A DNA stretch of 64,000 nt from positions 9,939,459-10,003,458 of the forward strand of contig NC_088798.1 of the NCBI RefSeq assembly GCF_011386835.1, in the 5' to 3' direction. The notes beneath the pieces were generated by a model. That model was not told the DNA's origin and searched no databases. It saw nothing but the letters and a program-made list of their open reading frames with translations. Positions 20,581 to 34,049 of this stretch are shown here, one piece after another; within the stretch, counting starts at the first letter, position 1, and every line of letters starts with the position of its first letter. The stretch is from Chrysemys picta bellii (Eukaryota > Chordata > Testudines > Emydidae). The position numbers and the translations under genes are program-made.

Positions 20581-23400
20581 TGGAATTTGGGTGGATGTAG
20601 CTTTCCATGTGGGCTTTTGTTTTTTTGTAAACAGTTCCAATGAGCCTTTCACTTTTAAGTAACAGAAAGGTTTTTGGGGGGGCTCTTCCTTCCTCTCCCC
20701 AGCGCTACTGTGATTACAAAACAAACAGTGAAAGTGCTTTTTTCCTGTAAAAGCTTTGGTTAGTAAAACTAATGTGTGCCAGGTCTTAAGTTTGGCAACT
20801 GGCTAACTCATTTTATGTACACCCTTGGGTGAGACTTCTTTGTTTCTTTCAGTCTCATCTATTTTTGCCTTCCAACAAATTGGAAAGGAGATCAGAGGTT
20901 TTCTCTTAAGATAGACCGTTGCTCAATGTGTTGTTGACGAAGATTTTAATTGATTTATAAAGCGTAAGTATAAGTGTGCGGTAGAAACTATGCATACAAG
21001 AACAAAGCAATACACACACCAAACCCAAACTAGAAAAGAAATTTGTTTTGTAACCCTGTCTTTAGTTTTTAGACAGATCTGGATTAATTATTTTAGGTGT
21101 TAGTCTTCTCATTTTTGGCTAAATGAGAGGAGCCCCTAGTTTCTCAGCCTGGGCAGCTTCCTTTGTTATCTTCATGCGGTGACATCACTGTCTGGCGTTG
21201 CTCTTTTCTCATTGCCCTCTTAAACCAGAGACCACACAAACAAAAAACAGTCTTTGTCCAGGTTTATTTACTCTAGCCTGTGCTTTCTTGATTTTTACCA
21301 GTAATTGATCCTTAATGGATAACTTTTTTTTTAAGGCAATAGATTTTATTTCCCTCAAGGAATATCAGACCTAGGAAGTATGTTTTTTCCATTGCTTCTC
21401 ACATCCTTTCAAGAAGCTGCAAATTCATGAATATTTGTAAGATTAAAAAGATAGAAAATACATAGCATTTTCTTTCTGCATGAAAACTAATGTTGATATC
21501 AAAACAACGTGGTCATGAATAGTAAGTCTGTAACCTTGACCTCCATTCAAGTGGTGACCAGAGAGATAGACAGAGACAGGCACACACTGAACTTGTGGTT
21601 GCACTTGCCCACTCTGTGTGATTACCACTCCCCTATCTATCAAGCTATCGGAAAGGAGTTGGTTATGTAAGACAATAGTAAAAGTGAAAAAATAATCGAA
21701 GGAAAAAGTTATAACTATTATCTTCACTTTTCTTAGGGGATGATCAAAGAAAAAAAATCTTCTGAATTTTCAAACCTGAAATAATAGGATATCTTCCTAA
21801 GAAGTCTACCCAAGTGATTGAGACAGTAACCTTGAAGGGAGACTTGATAGCTCTTCAGTTAGTTAGGAGTCATTCAGAATTGGCATATAATTAACAAAAT
21901 TGCAGGAAGCATTTAACTGGGTAGATCTGTCATCTGCAAATGCTCTATATGTAAAAGAATGATATCTATGAGAGGAATTTTTTTGAACTGTTCAAGAGAA
22001 GGCGTGTGTAGCTGTCACTGATGATGCAGTGAAACAGCATTGGTATTACAGAATATTGAGTATAGTTGGTTACATTTTGGATGTGCAGAAAAGTGTCTAA
22101 CCATTTTAGAATGAACTTCCTCATATGAGGAACTTTTGATAAAGTCTCAATTAGAGCTACTTAACTCCAGTGAACTGAAAGTTATAAGCCTACATTATCT
22201 TTTCTAATTAAGAATGCAATAATATTTTTTAAACCAAGACATAATATAAACAAAGTTTGGCAGTCTATGCTATACATTGCAAATGCCAGAGGCGTTCTTT
22301 TGTGTTTTTTTTTAAACAGACTGACAGCATTATCATAAAGACGTCTTCATAATGGGCAAGAGCCTCTTGTGCAAGTTCTGCATTCCTGTTGATTTCAGTA
22401 GCAGATAAGCATGTGTGTAAGAACTGAGACCCTTTCTCAGTTTTCTGGGAGGATTTTTTTTGTTTTGTTAAATGAATGTGCATTTGGGAAGTGGAAGGGG
22501 GTAGGCGGATTTAGTTTACTGTCTGTTCTTTTTGTCAATTATTCTAAAGCTCTGCTACTACTGAGATACCCAGCAGATTTATTTCAAAGTTCACTTACTT
22601 TAATAAAGTTATGGAGCTCCAGATGTATGCACAGAGTATATCTGATGCTCTGCTATTTTGAACTTCATTTGTTGCAATGACATCCGTGATATTTTATAAA
22701 ATACTTTATATTTCCTAAGTAAATCAGTGCCAGAAAAGCTACTTTAATGTAATATCATGGTTCAGTTTCTTGACTTGTGTGTTTAAAATTTCAAAGTTAC
22801 AAGTCTCACAACTGTAATTCAGCCTCAATGACTTAAGATATAAATTTAACAGTAGATACAATACTTCACATATGAATAAATTAAAATTGAGGAAACCATA
22901 ATTGACTTCTGTGCCAGATAGTTAAACCAAAGTAGCTGCTGGATACAGTAGAACATAAAGAATTCCATATTGTTAGTTTCATCCTTATTGTGAAAATAGT
23001 AATTATCAAACTATAAAATTATTTAAACAGTTTCAAATTGTGTATGGAAATGTGTAAGATTGATGGGGGAGTGCCTAACCATTTTGAAAACTCCTGTTTT
23101 TGGAAACTAATGACATCTACTCTGGACAGTGCTAGGTGTTTATTACAATAAACATTGTTACTGGACTTTAAGCCTAAAAATAGGCAGACATATGCCTAAA
23201 AACAGCTACTATTTAGTCCTTCTCTTCTAGGGCTCACTTTACAAAAAAACAAACAAACAAACAAAAAACACCCAAAAAATCCCCCAAGAACAAAACCTAG
23301 ATTTCTCTTCTGCCAGAATTCAATCAACTTGTTTCCCTCCTCATTACCTGTATTTCTGTAGGTAGACACTGGCTTATGTGTCTCATAATTGACCCCTTAA
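20581..23400. other. RNF11 intron 1, nothing recognised
   Basis: AT-rich intronic DNA with no repeat family I can name and no supported open frame. Conserved regulatory elements cannot be excluded without alignment. Confidence 0.5.
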
Positions 23401-23416
23401 CCGTTTAGAGAGAAGG

Positions 23417-23600
23417 GGGTGATGTAATATCCTTCATTGGACCAACTTCTATTGGTGAAGGAGACAAGCTTTCTTGAGCTCTGTGTAGCTTGAAAGCTTG
23501 TCTTCTTCACTAACAGAAGTCGGTCCAATAAAATATATTACCTCACCCACCTTGTGTCTGATATCCTGGAACCAACACAGCTACAACACCACCTTTAATT
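23417..23600. mobile_element. Penelope-like terminal hairpin, interior missing
   Basis: Inverted arms of about 57 bp (23417-23475 and 23490-23548) contain CCAACTTCTATTGGTGAAGG and ACAAGCTTTC with their complements, separated by about 14 bp. A tail (CCAACACAGCTACAACACC, to about 23600) resembles the tail following the right arm of the Penelope-like element at 3-4 kb in position and pattern. It looks like a second family reduced to its inverted ends. Confidence 0.6.
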
Positions 23601-26600
23601 GTTTGACATTTAAAATATTTGATGTTTTCAGATACTATGGTGATAGGCAGACATATAAGACTCTAGTTGGGGCAAGTCTTCCATAACTTTTTTTTTTTAA
23701 GCTGTTCATGCAGAATACCCTCCCAATATTCCTTTAACTGGGGATGACAGATTATTACTGACTGCAGTGATGTGTAGGACTTAGAAGATGCAGTTTTTAG
23801 CTCCAGGAATTATAAGTCAAGACTGAAATACAGACACACAGGATAACAGGGATCAGAAGCTTCACTTGGTGTTCATGCACGTATCTCTATATATTATGTG
23901 ATGTGCATTTGAGTTTCAGCTGAAAGGTTTCACAGAAGAATTACGGTTATTTTTAGAAGGGACTTGAATGACCAGGAAGGGTAGCCCAAGATGGAGAGCA
24001 GTTCAGGTTTAAGGGGCAGCATGGAAGAAGGCACAAAGACAAGACTGAAAGAAGGGTAAAAAGGAAGCAGTTACTGATAACTCTTTTCATAGGCTATATA
24101 TTTTTGTCACATACCAAAAGCCAGCATTTTGAAGTATCCACTAATTTTAGATGCCTCCATTTTAGGGCGACCAATTTAGGTCCTGATTTTTCTAAGGGAC
24201 TAAACACATGTAACGCCATTTGAAGTAAAAAAGAGCTGTCTGTATTTAAGAAAAAAAAGTAGTTTTTTTTTTTTAAGTTCTCAGAATTGAGGTTTTTAAA
24301 AAAAATCTGCTTTCCTTTTCTGCATAGATCATCTCATCATTTGTTAGTACAACACTTCTGCTATATTTCAGACAAGTTCACTGCTTTTCCCGCTTCCCAC
24401 TTGTCACTCTTAGCAGTTCTAATCCAAAGATTATTTTGTGAAACAGAAGGCTCATAAAACAGCTTATATACATAAAACAGCTCATAAAACATAAAAGGCT
24501 TCAAAAAACAAAAAAAACCCAACTATAACAAACCTCCCCCTCCCCGCCACACACATCATCACTCCATCACCATCCTGTTCCTGAATCATTGCACACAACA
24601 ATTTATCATTTTATTAATTTTTGGAGACCCATAAAGTAGCATCACAGTCTGAATGAGAAACTTGAGGACAAAAGATATGGGAAAAAATACACTTGTAGAG
24701 AAAAGAGGTATATCTAACTTCTAAAAAAGGATTTTCATAAAGTTCAATATTAAAGCACAGAACGTTTGTCTCAGTATATATTATACTTAATACAGTACCT
24801 GAAATGCATGAAAAACTCATACAAGTTCTTGGTATTCATAGTGATTTCTAGAAAGCGTATTTGAAATGTTGGTATGGAAGAATTATTTACAAAACACTTT
24901 CACGTTGAATAATGTAGTTCCAGATCTATCCACAGATTCCTGTAATACTATATACTGGCCTACAGAATCATACATTATGGGATCCAGAGTTTAGTTTATT
25001 GTTTTGGCTTTTTTTTTTATTTTTATTTTTTTAAACCTGATGTCCCTTAGATTAGATCTTCAGCACAAGATAAAGGTAGGGAGAGGGCACACATGTGGTT
25101 TAAAGCTAATTTTATGCTCCTATAATCTTGGAGCAGCTGGAGGGTTGAACTGTTTCCCAGCAAAATTTAGGACAGACGCCATTCTTCTCTAAATTCTGAT
25201 TGCTGCAACAGCCCCTTACGGTTTGTTGCACCAGCTGGGGATCACCTGCGTTCAATGTGCTCTGGCCACGCCCCCTCCTTCTCTAACATGCATCCTCCCA
25301 CCCTCAGTGCTGGGGATGGCAGGTTGGGTCTGTGCAAGTCAAATCCCCAGCTGCCCTATTAGGAGAGCCATAGGAGCAGCACCAGGGTGCCAGGGCTGAA
25401 GCGCTGGCCCCTTGATTTTAAGGAGTTTGCAAGTGTCCTGGAAAATTAATCTGAATAATCAAAAGACTGTTTATTGGAATAGTCCACTACTTTCCTGTTT
25501 GAAACTTTCAGCCTTGGATGCATTTATTGGCTTTACTTTGTTTAACAAAACAGACAAGCTTTTGTTGTGTCTCAGCAGTGCAACTTATATGTTGTGACTC
25601 ACCCAACTATTACTTTGTATTGGTGTTCTTCCACTGTCTCCAAAAGGAGCAGTAATTAACACTATTAAATAGGGCAAGCCAAATTAATCTCTGGTATGAA
25701 TGCAACTCCCACAGAGGTATCTGAGCCAAATTCTTTGAAGCCTCAGAATGATGGTGTGAGTTACATGGAGGCCCAAGATATTAATAAAACAAGTGTAAAT
25801 GATAAAGTAGTATAACTTGTTCCAATTTGGCAATGAGTAGGTGTGTAAACCTAATGTAACTTACACATACTGCAGGGGCATAAGAGGATAGTTGAGCAGA
25901 AGAGCAACTAATAGGAAGAAATACCCACCGTTATCTTATTGGTAAACCAAACCAGCTAATAGTTTTTATGTTTATATAAAAAATTAAATATGCAGGCCTG
26001 TTCTTCATTCTCTTCTTTCATCCCTTCTCCCTCCTCGCCCTCCCCAAAAACCCATACAGAAGGAACACCAAGCACAGTTGCCTCTGTGGTACTGAACTGT
26101 TCAAAATTCTGGTTAATTTCACTCAGCTCTTGTGGATGCCATTGGAGTAGTTCTGCACTGGAGAAGAGATTGTGTTAAGGGAGCTTCTGAAGATGTAAGA
26201 CTCCTATGCCAAATTTTAACCATTGGTTAAGCAAGCCTCATATTCGTAGTCTGAGATATAATGAGGCTCAGTCTCCTCTGCCAAAATGTGGATGATGTAA
26301 AGGCTCTGTCTTGGTGTGTGTCTAGGTAATTAAGACAAATGGAGCTCAGTTCCAATGAGAGGAGAAAGGAACGGAGTGGATAAGGAAGCTTAGAACTTGC
26401 TGAGAGTGGGAAATGGTAGAACAAACTAATGTTCTTGAAAGGAAGTGAACAACAGAATGTGATGACGTGAGCTATCTTGTATAGCTTGTTTTACAGATTG
26501 AACATATCCTGTGACTACATTCTGTAACAATGACTGTTTGTTATGCCCAGGACCAAATTATAAAGCCAGTTCTGAAAAATTGTGCTCATGACAGAAAGAA

Positions 26601-27000
26601 TGCAATATTTTCAGAAGCAATTTAGACAGTTATATTTGCAAGTCCGTAGAATGATTCTTATATGTTTTTGTTATAATGGTGTCAGTATGATAAATTGTTC
26701 AGGCGTGCAAAACTTGGCATTTTGTGAGCACGAAGCACACTGGACTATCTTTTTTTAATATCTGTCTTTGGAGTTGCTGGGAGAATAGCTTCTTTCAAAA
26801 ATATATCCACACCAGATTATTTGGCTAGTAAATAATTTACCTTGATATTTCTTCCATCTGGAGGGTCGTATCTCGTGGACTCCCAAAGTGGTTTTTTGGA
26901 GGATTGTGTTGCAGTTGATCAATGCTAAATAGAATGGGTTTGCGGGTTTTTTAAGTACAGTTTTCTTTCTGGCTAATGCTAAACAAAAAACCGTGCAAGT
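23601..27000. other. RNF11 intron 1, nothing recognised
   Basis: Mostly AT-rich. A more GC-rich patch at 25195-25410 stands out but shows no gene structure, terminal repeats or known family. Confidence 0.45.
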
Positions 27001-27007
27001 GTGTCTG

Positions 27008-27292
27008 TTTTGTCTACATTTACAGCGCTGCAGCAGTGCAGCTGTAGCGCCTGTGGTGAACACACTTTATGCTGATGGGAGAGAGCTCTTCCGTCAGCAT
27101 AAAAAACCCCACCCCTGTGAGCAGCATAAGCTCTGTATGTGAGAGAAGCTCTCCCGCCGACAGAGTGCTGTGCACACTAGCACTTTTGTTGGTGTAACTT
27201 ATGTCAGTCAGTGGTGTGGAATATTCACGCCTGGGAGCAACATAAGTTTTACCGATAGAGGTGGTAGTGTAGACATAACTCTGGTGCAGACT
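27008..27292. repeat. MITE copy, same family as 18585-18818
   Basis: Begins GTCTACATTTACAGCGCTGC and ends near GGTAGTGTAGACATAACTC, so both termini carry an inverted GTCTACA. Non-coding. The pairing of CTGCAGCAGTGCAGCTGTAG makes a strong local hairpin. Confidence 0.6.
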
Positions 27293-27299
27293 AGTTAGA

Positions 27300-28060
27300 T
27301 TTTTAGCTTGAAAGAGTGGCTATTTGCTGTCTTGTTAACTTTTTCTAGATGGGGATGGGGGAGAGCCATATTAGGTATCCAGAAGATAAAGGACACCAGA
27401 TAGGATCATAAGGTAGGTAATCTTCTGGCATCAAATAGTCGTGGAAGTATTCTTTATAACACATACTTTTAATGAATATACTTGGTTATTGGCTGAATCT
27501 TGTTATTGACTCTCTTCCAGATTAAAAAAATTAGTGTTTTTTTTTTTAACCCCAATTTCATTTGGTACAAGTATTAAATTAAGACCTGAGTTAGGAGAAA
27601 CCACCACCAAAGTACAGTATGTCCATTGATATTTGAGTTCTGTGTGTGTTGTGTCCTTTTTGTTGTGAAAACTAGAGAGAGTTTCTAGAGTTGTTGGTGA
27701 TGGGCCTGCTAGCAGTAAATACTAATTCACAGACATTCCTGCCAGAATGTTCTGTAACAGCTATTCTGAAATAAATAGAATATGCTTACAGTCTTGTGTG
27801 AAGGAGAGCTTTTGCCCCTTTTGAACACAATTCTTTAAAAATGTCTGAGCTGGATGGAGAGTCTACACATGAAGTAAAATCCATCTATCTCCATCTCAAA
27901 CATTTTCTCTTTCTCCCTTTCCCGTTTTGATAAAAGTCAGAGGTGATGGTTAATGGACACTTTTGATAGTCAGACTGGTTGTAGATGTCTTTTTGACCTT
28001 TACCAGAGAAGACTGTAGTTGTAGTAAGTGAAAATGTAGCTAATGCTTCTTAGAACCTTC
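27300..28060. other. RNF11 intron 1, nothing recognised
   Basis: AT-rich intronic DNA, no supported features. Confidence 0.5.
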
Positions 28061-28065
28061 TTTGG

Positions 28066-28207
28066 CACTGAGGCCTGCTAAACCCATAGTTGTGAGTTCA
28101 ATCCTTGAGGGGGCCATTTGGGGATTTAGTTGGGGATTGGTCCTGCTTTGAGCAGGGGGTTGGACTAGATGATCTCTTGAGGTCCCTTCCAACTCTGATA
28201 TTCTATG
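28066..28207 (+). mobile_element. Cry-type tRNA SINE with CR1 tail, 5'-truncated
   Basis: GCCTGCTAAACCCA and the pol III B-box-like GTGAGTTCAATCC are followed by a SINE body and a tail from GGGATTGGTCCTGC to ATTCTATGA. The tail matches the CR1 3' end at 5489-5560 almost base for base. The tRNA A-box part is missing. Confidence 0.85.
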
Positions 28208-30240
28208 AAACTGTGCTCCAAGAAGTTTAGATAGGAAGAATTTACCTTGCATAAGGAAGCAGATTATGTGAGGTAACTTGCTATTCTGCGTAGTTTATCA
28301 AATGCTCTGTTGCAGCTGAATTTGGTATCTGAGGTAACTATGCGTTTATCTGACCAGGACTCACCATACTAACTCTAGTTTTTCTAAAAGTTTGAGTGAA
28401 AAGGGAATAAGCTTACCACAGAACTACGGTGCGTACCTCTCTTATTGGTGAGAAAAATAAATAAAATCTAAGAATGCAATGGTTGTGTTTCCTCAGATTC
28501 CCCTTCCCCGCCCCATCCCTCTTCTGCGGAAGGAGGGACTATTTCTCCTCCATTCTGAATCATAAGCAGTAAAATGATGAGAGAGATCTTTTTTCTCTCA
28601 AATATTTTAAAATCAAAGCTTAAGGGTAGGCAAAACATTGGGGGTTCAATTTAAACAGGAAATCTAAATAAAAAGGAAGAAAATTTCCTCTTAATTAAGC
28701 ATTAGAGGAGATAATCCTCTGAATGCAAACACTTTAAGAAGAGAAGATTCAATAGAATAACTTCAAAGTTTTGCAGATTCAGAAAGATAAGTCATCTGCC
28801 AGTGCAAAATAAGAATGGAACAATGGTCCCTCTAACCAATAAGACAATAATTCATGCTAAGGTCCCAATAATGGGATCATGTAGAGGTCGGTGGGAATCT
28901 TATGTGAAAACAGAATCAGTATTGAGGAAGAACAAAGTCTTCAGCTATGTCCCAGCAGACAGTTTAACTACTTTTTAAGGGAAGTTTTGGTGTACACTCC
29001 AATCTGAAGTATGATCAGTTTCTAGAGACCAAAACTCTCTTTACTATTTTTGTGGTCATCTTTTTTTTAATATTTGATGCATCCTAAATGCATTTTTAGA
29101 TATGCTTAAATGATCTTCCTGTGTGATTGCATGGAACACTGTGTCCAGAGAAGACATTTCTGTTTGAAGCATTGAAACGTCAACAGGAAAAACAAGAAGC
29201 TTCTAGCTTCCACCAAGTTTTATAGGGGGAAATTGTTTTTAAAACTTTTTATAAAGCAGTGGGAGAAGAGAACAAATTCCTCCTTTTTGCGAAGTATTTC
29301 ATACCGATCCAATTTTTTTTTCTAAAGCTAGCCTTTCCTTTTGCATCTGTGCAAAAATCATAGAAAAGATTACAGAGACAATAAACATACAGTTCTTGCC
29401 AAAGCACCTTACAGGAGAAAGCTATGGGAAGAATTGGTTAAGTAAGATTCTGACATTTCAGCGGCTAATTTATATCAGATCAGTCCACTTAAAACTACCA
29501 GGTAGGAAGCAAGCTGCTAATATAATCTGACCTTTAGTGTTTGTTACATTTTAAGACCAGTGGAGAAATCCTGGCTCCATTTAAATCAATGGGAGTTTTG
29601 CCATTGAATCTAGTGGGGCCAGGATTTCCTTCCCAGCTGTTTATTGTTTGCAATAGCTCTGTGTTTATAACTTACTTTGCTCAACCATTTTATGATTTCA
29701 GGGTGGAAAAAAGTCGGTCTTCTAAAACATGGTAATATGCCCCAAACAAGCTTATTTTGACAAGCATAAATATTACATAGGCAAAACATTAGAAGAACGC
29801 TGTTGTGAAGTCAAGCATTCAGAAGTTAGGAAATACCAAAGTTAAGGTTACCTGTGCTACCTTGTGTGTACGTATGCATGCATTCTGATGCGGTTTTCAG
29901 TTATCACAATATTTTTTCCACAAGACCCCTGACTCATTCAATGCATAGGAAGGACGGTGCTTAGCAAGTGAGTAAGAGTTGTATGATGAATGAGGCTGGG
30001 TACAGGAATTAGAAACTGTTTATAGTGAATGGGGCTGCAAATAGAAAAAGGATGGTTTTGTTAACTAATGAACCCACAAGCCAATAGAAACACTTGGTAT
30101 TTAGTGATTTCCTTTAATTACTTGCTTTATTATTAGATTGCTGTATCCCCCTGTTCAAATACCAGAACAAAACCAAAAAACCCCACAACCCAACCTATCA
30201 TACCTGTATCCAAGTTACAAATTTGTGTTTATGCAGAATT
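28208..30240. other. RNF11 intron 1, nothing recognised
   Basis: AT-rich, no supported gene or named repeat. Confidence 0.5.
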
Positions 30241-30254
30241 AAATGGACTTTCTA

Positions 30255-30480
30255 AAATATACCCTGCATCCCCCTGAAGCGCGGGGCCTCCCAAAGCACA
30301 GGGCCTGGGGCGGTTGCCCTGATCCATCCAATGGACTGGATGGCTCTGGGTCCAGGGCGGCCTAGGAGATTAGCAGGGGGGCCTGGCGCCGGCAGCAGCG
30401 AGCAACCTGGCCCCAGCCCACCCGGGCTCCGCCCCCTCCCCACCACATTCCACCCCTTTCCCCAATTCCCCACCAAAAAT
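30255..30480. repeat. GC-rich transposon-derived fragment
   Basis: The segment GCGCGGGGCCTCCCAAAGCA resembles GC-rich interiors of the hAT-type elements elsewhere in this window (for example 11944-12309). No terminal repeats are visible. Open frames of about 75 codons on both strands are compositional. Confidence 0.4.
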
Positions 30481-30624
30481 TATACAGACCTGGTGCCCAT
30501 GCCTTCTCATACCCTTGTTTGTGGTCATCTTTTGTGTGTCATGTCTGAATTAGATTGAAGAGGGTAAGTAGCTGCGCATCCCCTTCTTCCAGTTAGTTGG
30601 TAAAACACCATCCTATGGCTCTGT

Positions 30625-30730
30625 ATAATTTGTGACCTCTGGCAAACCACTTAACTTCTCTGCGCCTCAGTTTTTCCATATGTAAAATGGGAATGCTAAT
30701 GCTTATCTACGTTACGTGGTTGAAGCACGA
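30625..30730 (+). mobile_element. MIR-like SINE fragment
   Basis: Contains GTGACCTCTGGCAAACCACT, TTAACTTCTCTGCGCCTCAG and CCATATGTAAAATGGGAATG, which follow the conserved core and 3' part of MIR, an ancient amniote tRNA-derived SINE. Divergence fits great age. Confidence 0.75.
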
Positions 30731-32150
30731 AGCATCTTTAATTCAATCTATAATAAAAATTGAAAATTAGATCCAAAAAGGGATCCTTTCATTATGGGAT
30801 TAATTCAAGCAAATTGTCTTACATTTTGAAGGCTTTGCAAAAACAAAAGAAACAGATACATCTGTTATTACGTAACAATTAGCCTGTTGAAAATTACATA
30901 AGTAAAGAAGGGGTCACTTTGTAAAGAAATCATAGTGAGCTGTGTTGGTTTATATAATATGACTTTCTCTCATTTCTCTGCAGTCAACATCCTAATAAGG
31001 AGTGGGATACTTAAATTTCAGCTCAAAAAAGATCTAACTCATGGAAGGGAGAAAATATTCTCCAATTCAAGGCAACTAACATTTCATCCTTCTGAGTCAT
31101 GTTCAGTTTCCTCCTTGTGGTCCAAATTCTTTAGTTTTATTCAGTAGGTGGCTATCTCATTTCAGCTCCCAGAACAAGCAAGACTACATGTTACAAATAG
31201 CCTAGATTTAGAGCTTCATGGGAAAGTACAGTTTACCCTTCACACAATCTCTCATTAAGTCCCTCTTTATTGTGCTAAACTTGTTCATCTAGTTTAGTGT
31301 GAGTTGATAAGCTGTGCATTAGAAAGAAATCTAGTTATTTGCTTGGTTTTTACTTTTTCCTCCTTGCCTGTTATGTGTTTGTGTGTTTGTTTGGGGTTGT
31401 CTGGCCACAATGAAAATACAGTTGCAGTTCTTGAAGTCTTAATGTCATAAAAGTTCCACTTCTGTTGTCTTTCCAGCTCTGTATCTTCTTTTTATATATA
31501 GGGCACTATGGCTTTAATGAAAAAATTACTTTTCAGTGAAAGTGATATGGACCCAATGCATTCATACTTACAGGAATCTTGGCTATTGACTGTAACAGTG
31601 AGTCAACTGTATTTGGTACCGCTAAGATCTTCTCTCTCCCCTCCTCTTGAGGCAGGTCACAGAAAACTTATGTAAAAATCACGTCTCGCTGTTAATTCCT
31701 CTAAAAGCTCTGTAAATGGTGCTACAATATTTTTACTGAAAGCCAAAGACAGGAGAGAGCATCTCACTTAGAAGTGGTGGTAGAAGATGGTACCAAGAAG
31801 GTTGTGAGTGTTGCTAAGTTGGACTGATGTTTCTCTTCATAGTAAATCAAAGAATTTTGGAAACTAGAGTTGGAGGAAGGAAGGGGAAAGACTATTCATC
31901 CCCCTGCCAATGCAGGAATCATTCTTTCTGATATATTCTTGAGGAGCTTGTCTAGTTCACTTTTGAATTATTCAGGAGATGGGGGTTTCTACAGCTTTCT
32001 TAGGGAGACTGTCCACATCTTCTAAGAAATTGTCCCAGACTAGTCACCTTGAACGGTCCCTGCCTTATCTACACTAGGGACTTACTCCAGTTAAAGCCTT
32101 CAGTGGCTAGTAATCATTGTAGCTGCACTAGTACAAACTCCAGCAGTGAG
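30731..32150. other. RNF11 intron 1, nothing recognised
   Basis: AT-rich, no supported features. Confidence 0.5.
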
Positions 32151-32156
32151 TAGGGT

Positions 32157-33026
32157 TGTCAGGGTTCCCTCCCCACTCTGAACTCTAGGGCACAGACGTG
32201 GGGACCCGCATGAAAGACCCCCTAAGCTTATATCTACCAGTTAGGTTAAAAACTCCCCAAGGCACAAATCCTTCCTTGTACCTTGGATTAGGTAATACTG
32301 CCACCACCAAGTGATTAAACAAACATTTAGGGAGGACCACTTGGAGCCTACCTTCCCCAAATATCCCCCCAAGCCCCTACATCCCTTTTCCTGGGCAGGC
32401 TTGAGAATAATCCTCCAAACCCCTACACTCCCTTTCCTGAGGAGGCTTGAGAATATATCCTCACCAATTGGTACAGGTGAACGCAGACCCAAACCCTTGG
32501 ATCTTAAAACAATGAAAAAATCAATCAGGCTCTTAAAAGAAGAATTTTAATTAAAGAAAAGGTGAAAGAATCATCTCTGTAAAATTGGGATGGTAATTAC
32601 TTTATAGAATAACAAAAGACTCAAGAATATAGAGGATCTCCCCTCTAGGCAAAACCTTAAAGTTACAAATCCAGGGATAAACTTCCCTCTAGACAAGGAA
32701 AATCACAAGCCAAAATAAAAGTAAGCTAACACATTTCCTTATTATTACTTACTAATTCTAATTGAGTTGGATTGCTTGCCTTCTTGATCTGTCTCCGGCA
32801 AGCACACAGAACAGACAGGCAAAAGAACAGACAAAACAAAGCCTTTTCCCCCTCTCCAGTTTTGAAAGTATGTCGTCCCCTTATTGGTCCTTTTGGTCAG
32901 GTGCCAGCTAGGTTACCTGAGCTTCTTAACCCTTTAGAGGTAAAAGGATTTTGTGCCTCTGGCCAGGAGGGATTTTATATTACTGTATACAGAAAGGTGG
33001 TTACCCTTCCCTTTATATTTATGACA
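32157..33026 (-). mobile_element. Solo LTR of an endogenous retrovirus, 870 bp, with 5-bp TSD
   Basis: Ends TGTCAGGG and TTTATGACA, flanked by AGGGT at 32152-32156 and 33027-33031. On the minus strand a TATAAAATCCC promoter-like box lies about 50 bp in. No retroviral genes are present. Open frames in it are chance. Confidence 0.8.
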
Positions 33027-33031
33027 AGGGT

Positions 33032-34045
33032 ACACCACGGTAAGCTGCAGTTTGTATTGGTGCAGCTAACCTTAGTTTCAAACAGGGGTAAGGGGGTAAG
33101 CTCCACCAGTACAAACAGTGGCTGTGTCTGACCATATAAGGGGTGAAATCCTGACCCCACTGAAGTCGATGGCAAAAGCAAATGTTCAGTATGGACAAGG
33201 CCTCAGTTCCATCCCTTTTTTTTTCTCTCCTACCCATGATCCTTCTGTAAAAGAGTAACATGATAGGATGTAAAACATCAGGCATCACCAGAGCAGCCTG
33301 GATCTTTACTAAACCACCTAACAGTTCTTAAGTATTTTTTTCTGTTTGTAGATTTAGGAAGAGACTGCAGAGAGCTTGTTCGTGTTATGCAGCAGACTGA
33401 TATCCCATGGGCCATTGAGGATTACAGTAACATCATTCATTTGCATTGTGGGGTGCTGCTGTTCCTCTTTTGCTCACACAAGACTGCCAGTTATAACTCT
33501 ATGGATTGTTTCCAAAGTCTGAATATGTTTGGCAAGCTTTCGCAATACCATTAAGAGTTTGATTACCTTTGTTCATGTGTGTGGGGACTGCCTGTGTTTT
33601 TGGCAGAAATGTTGAATGTAAACCTTTTTGTTCTCTGAAATGTTTTGCTTTTGCTGGAACTTCTGCTATTATATCATATTTTTAAAATTGTAAAGCATTC
33701 ACTTTCAGTTAAACTGCACTGTGTTATACTTAGTGGTTCTTTGCTGTAGTTTAGTATTTTTCAGTAGAATCCACCGTTTCCTCTCTTGAAGTCTATGTTA
33801 TTTAATGTGAGTTGCAGGATTGAATCCTGCCTCTAAATACAAAGTCCAGGGACTCCTTTCAAGAAGAAAATCTTGCTTCCATTTTAAGTGTTTTGTATGT
33901 ACAACAATAACTAGTTTACTGTGCAGCAGCACCACATTTCTTATATAGTTTTTAGTCCCATCTTATTAACTAATATTTTATTTCTTTATCCTTTGTTAAT
34001 TCATAATTAATGAGACTGAATATTGGCTGGTAGCAAATACCCCTT
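33032..34045. other. RNF11 intron 1, nothing recognised
   Basis: No supported features. Confidence 0.5.
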
Positions 34046-34049
34046 TGTC

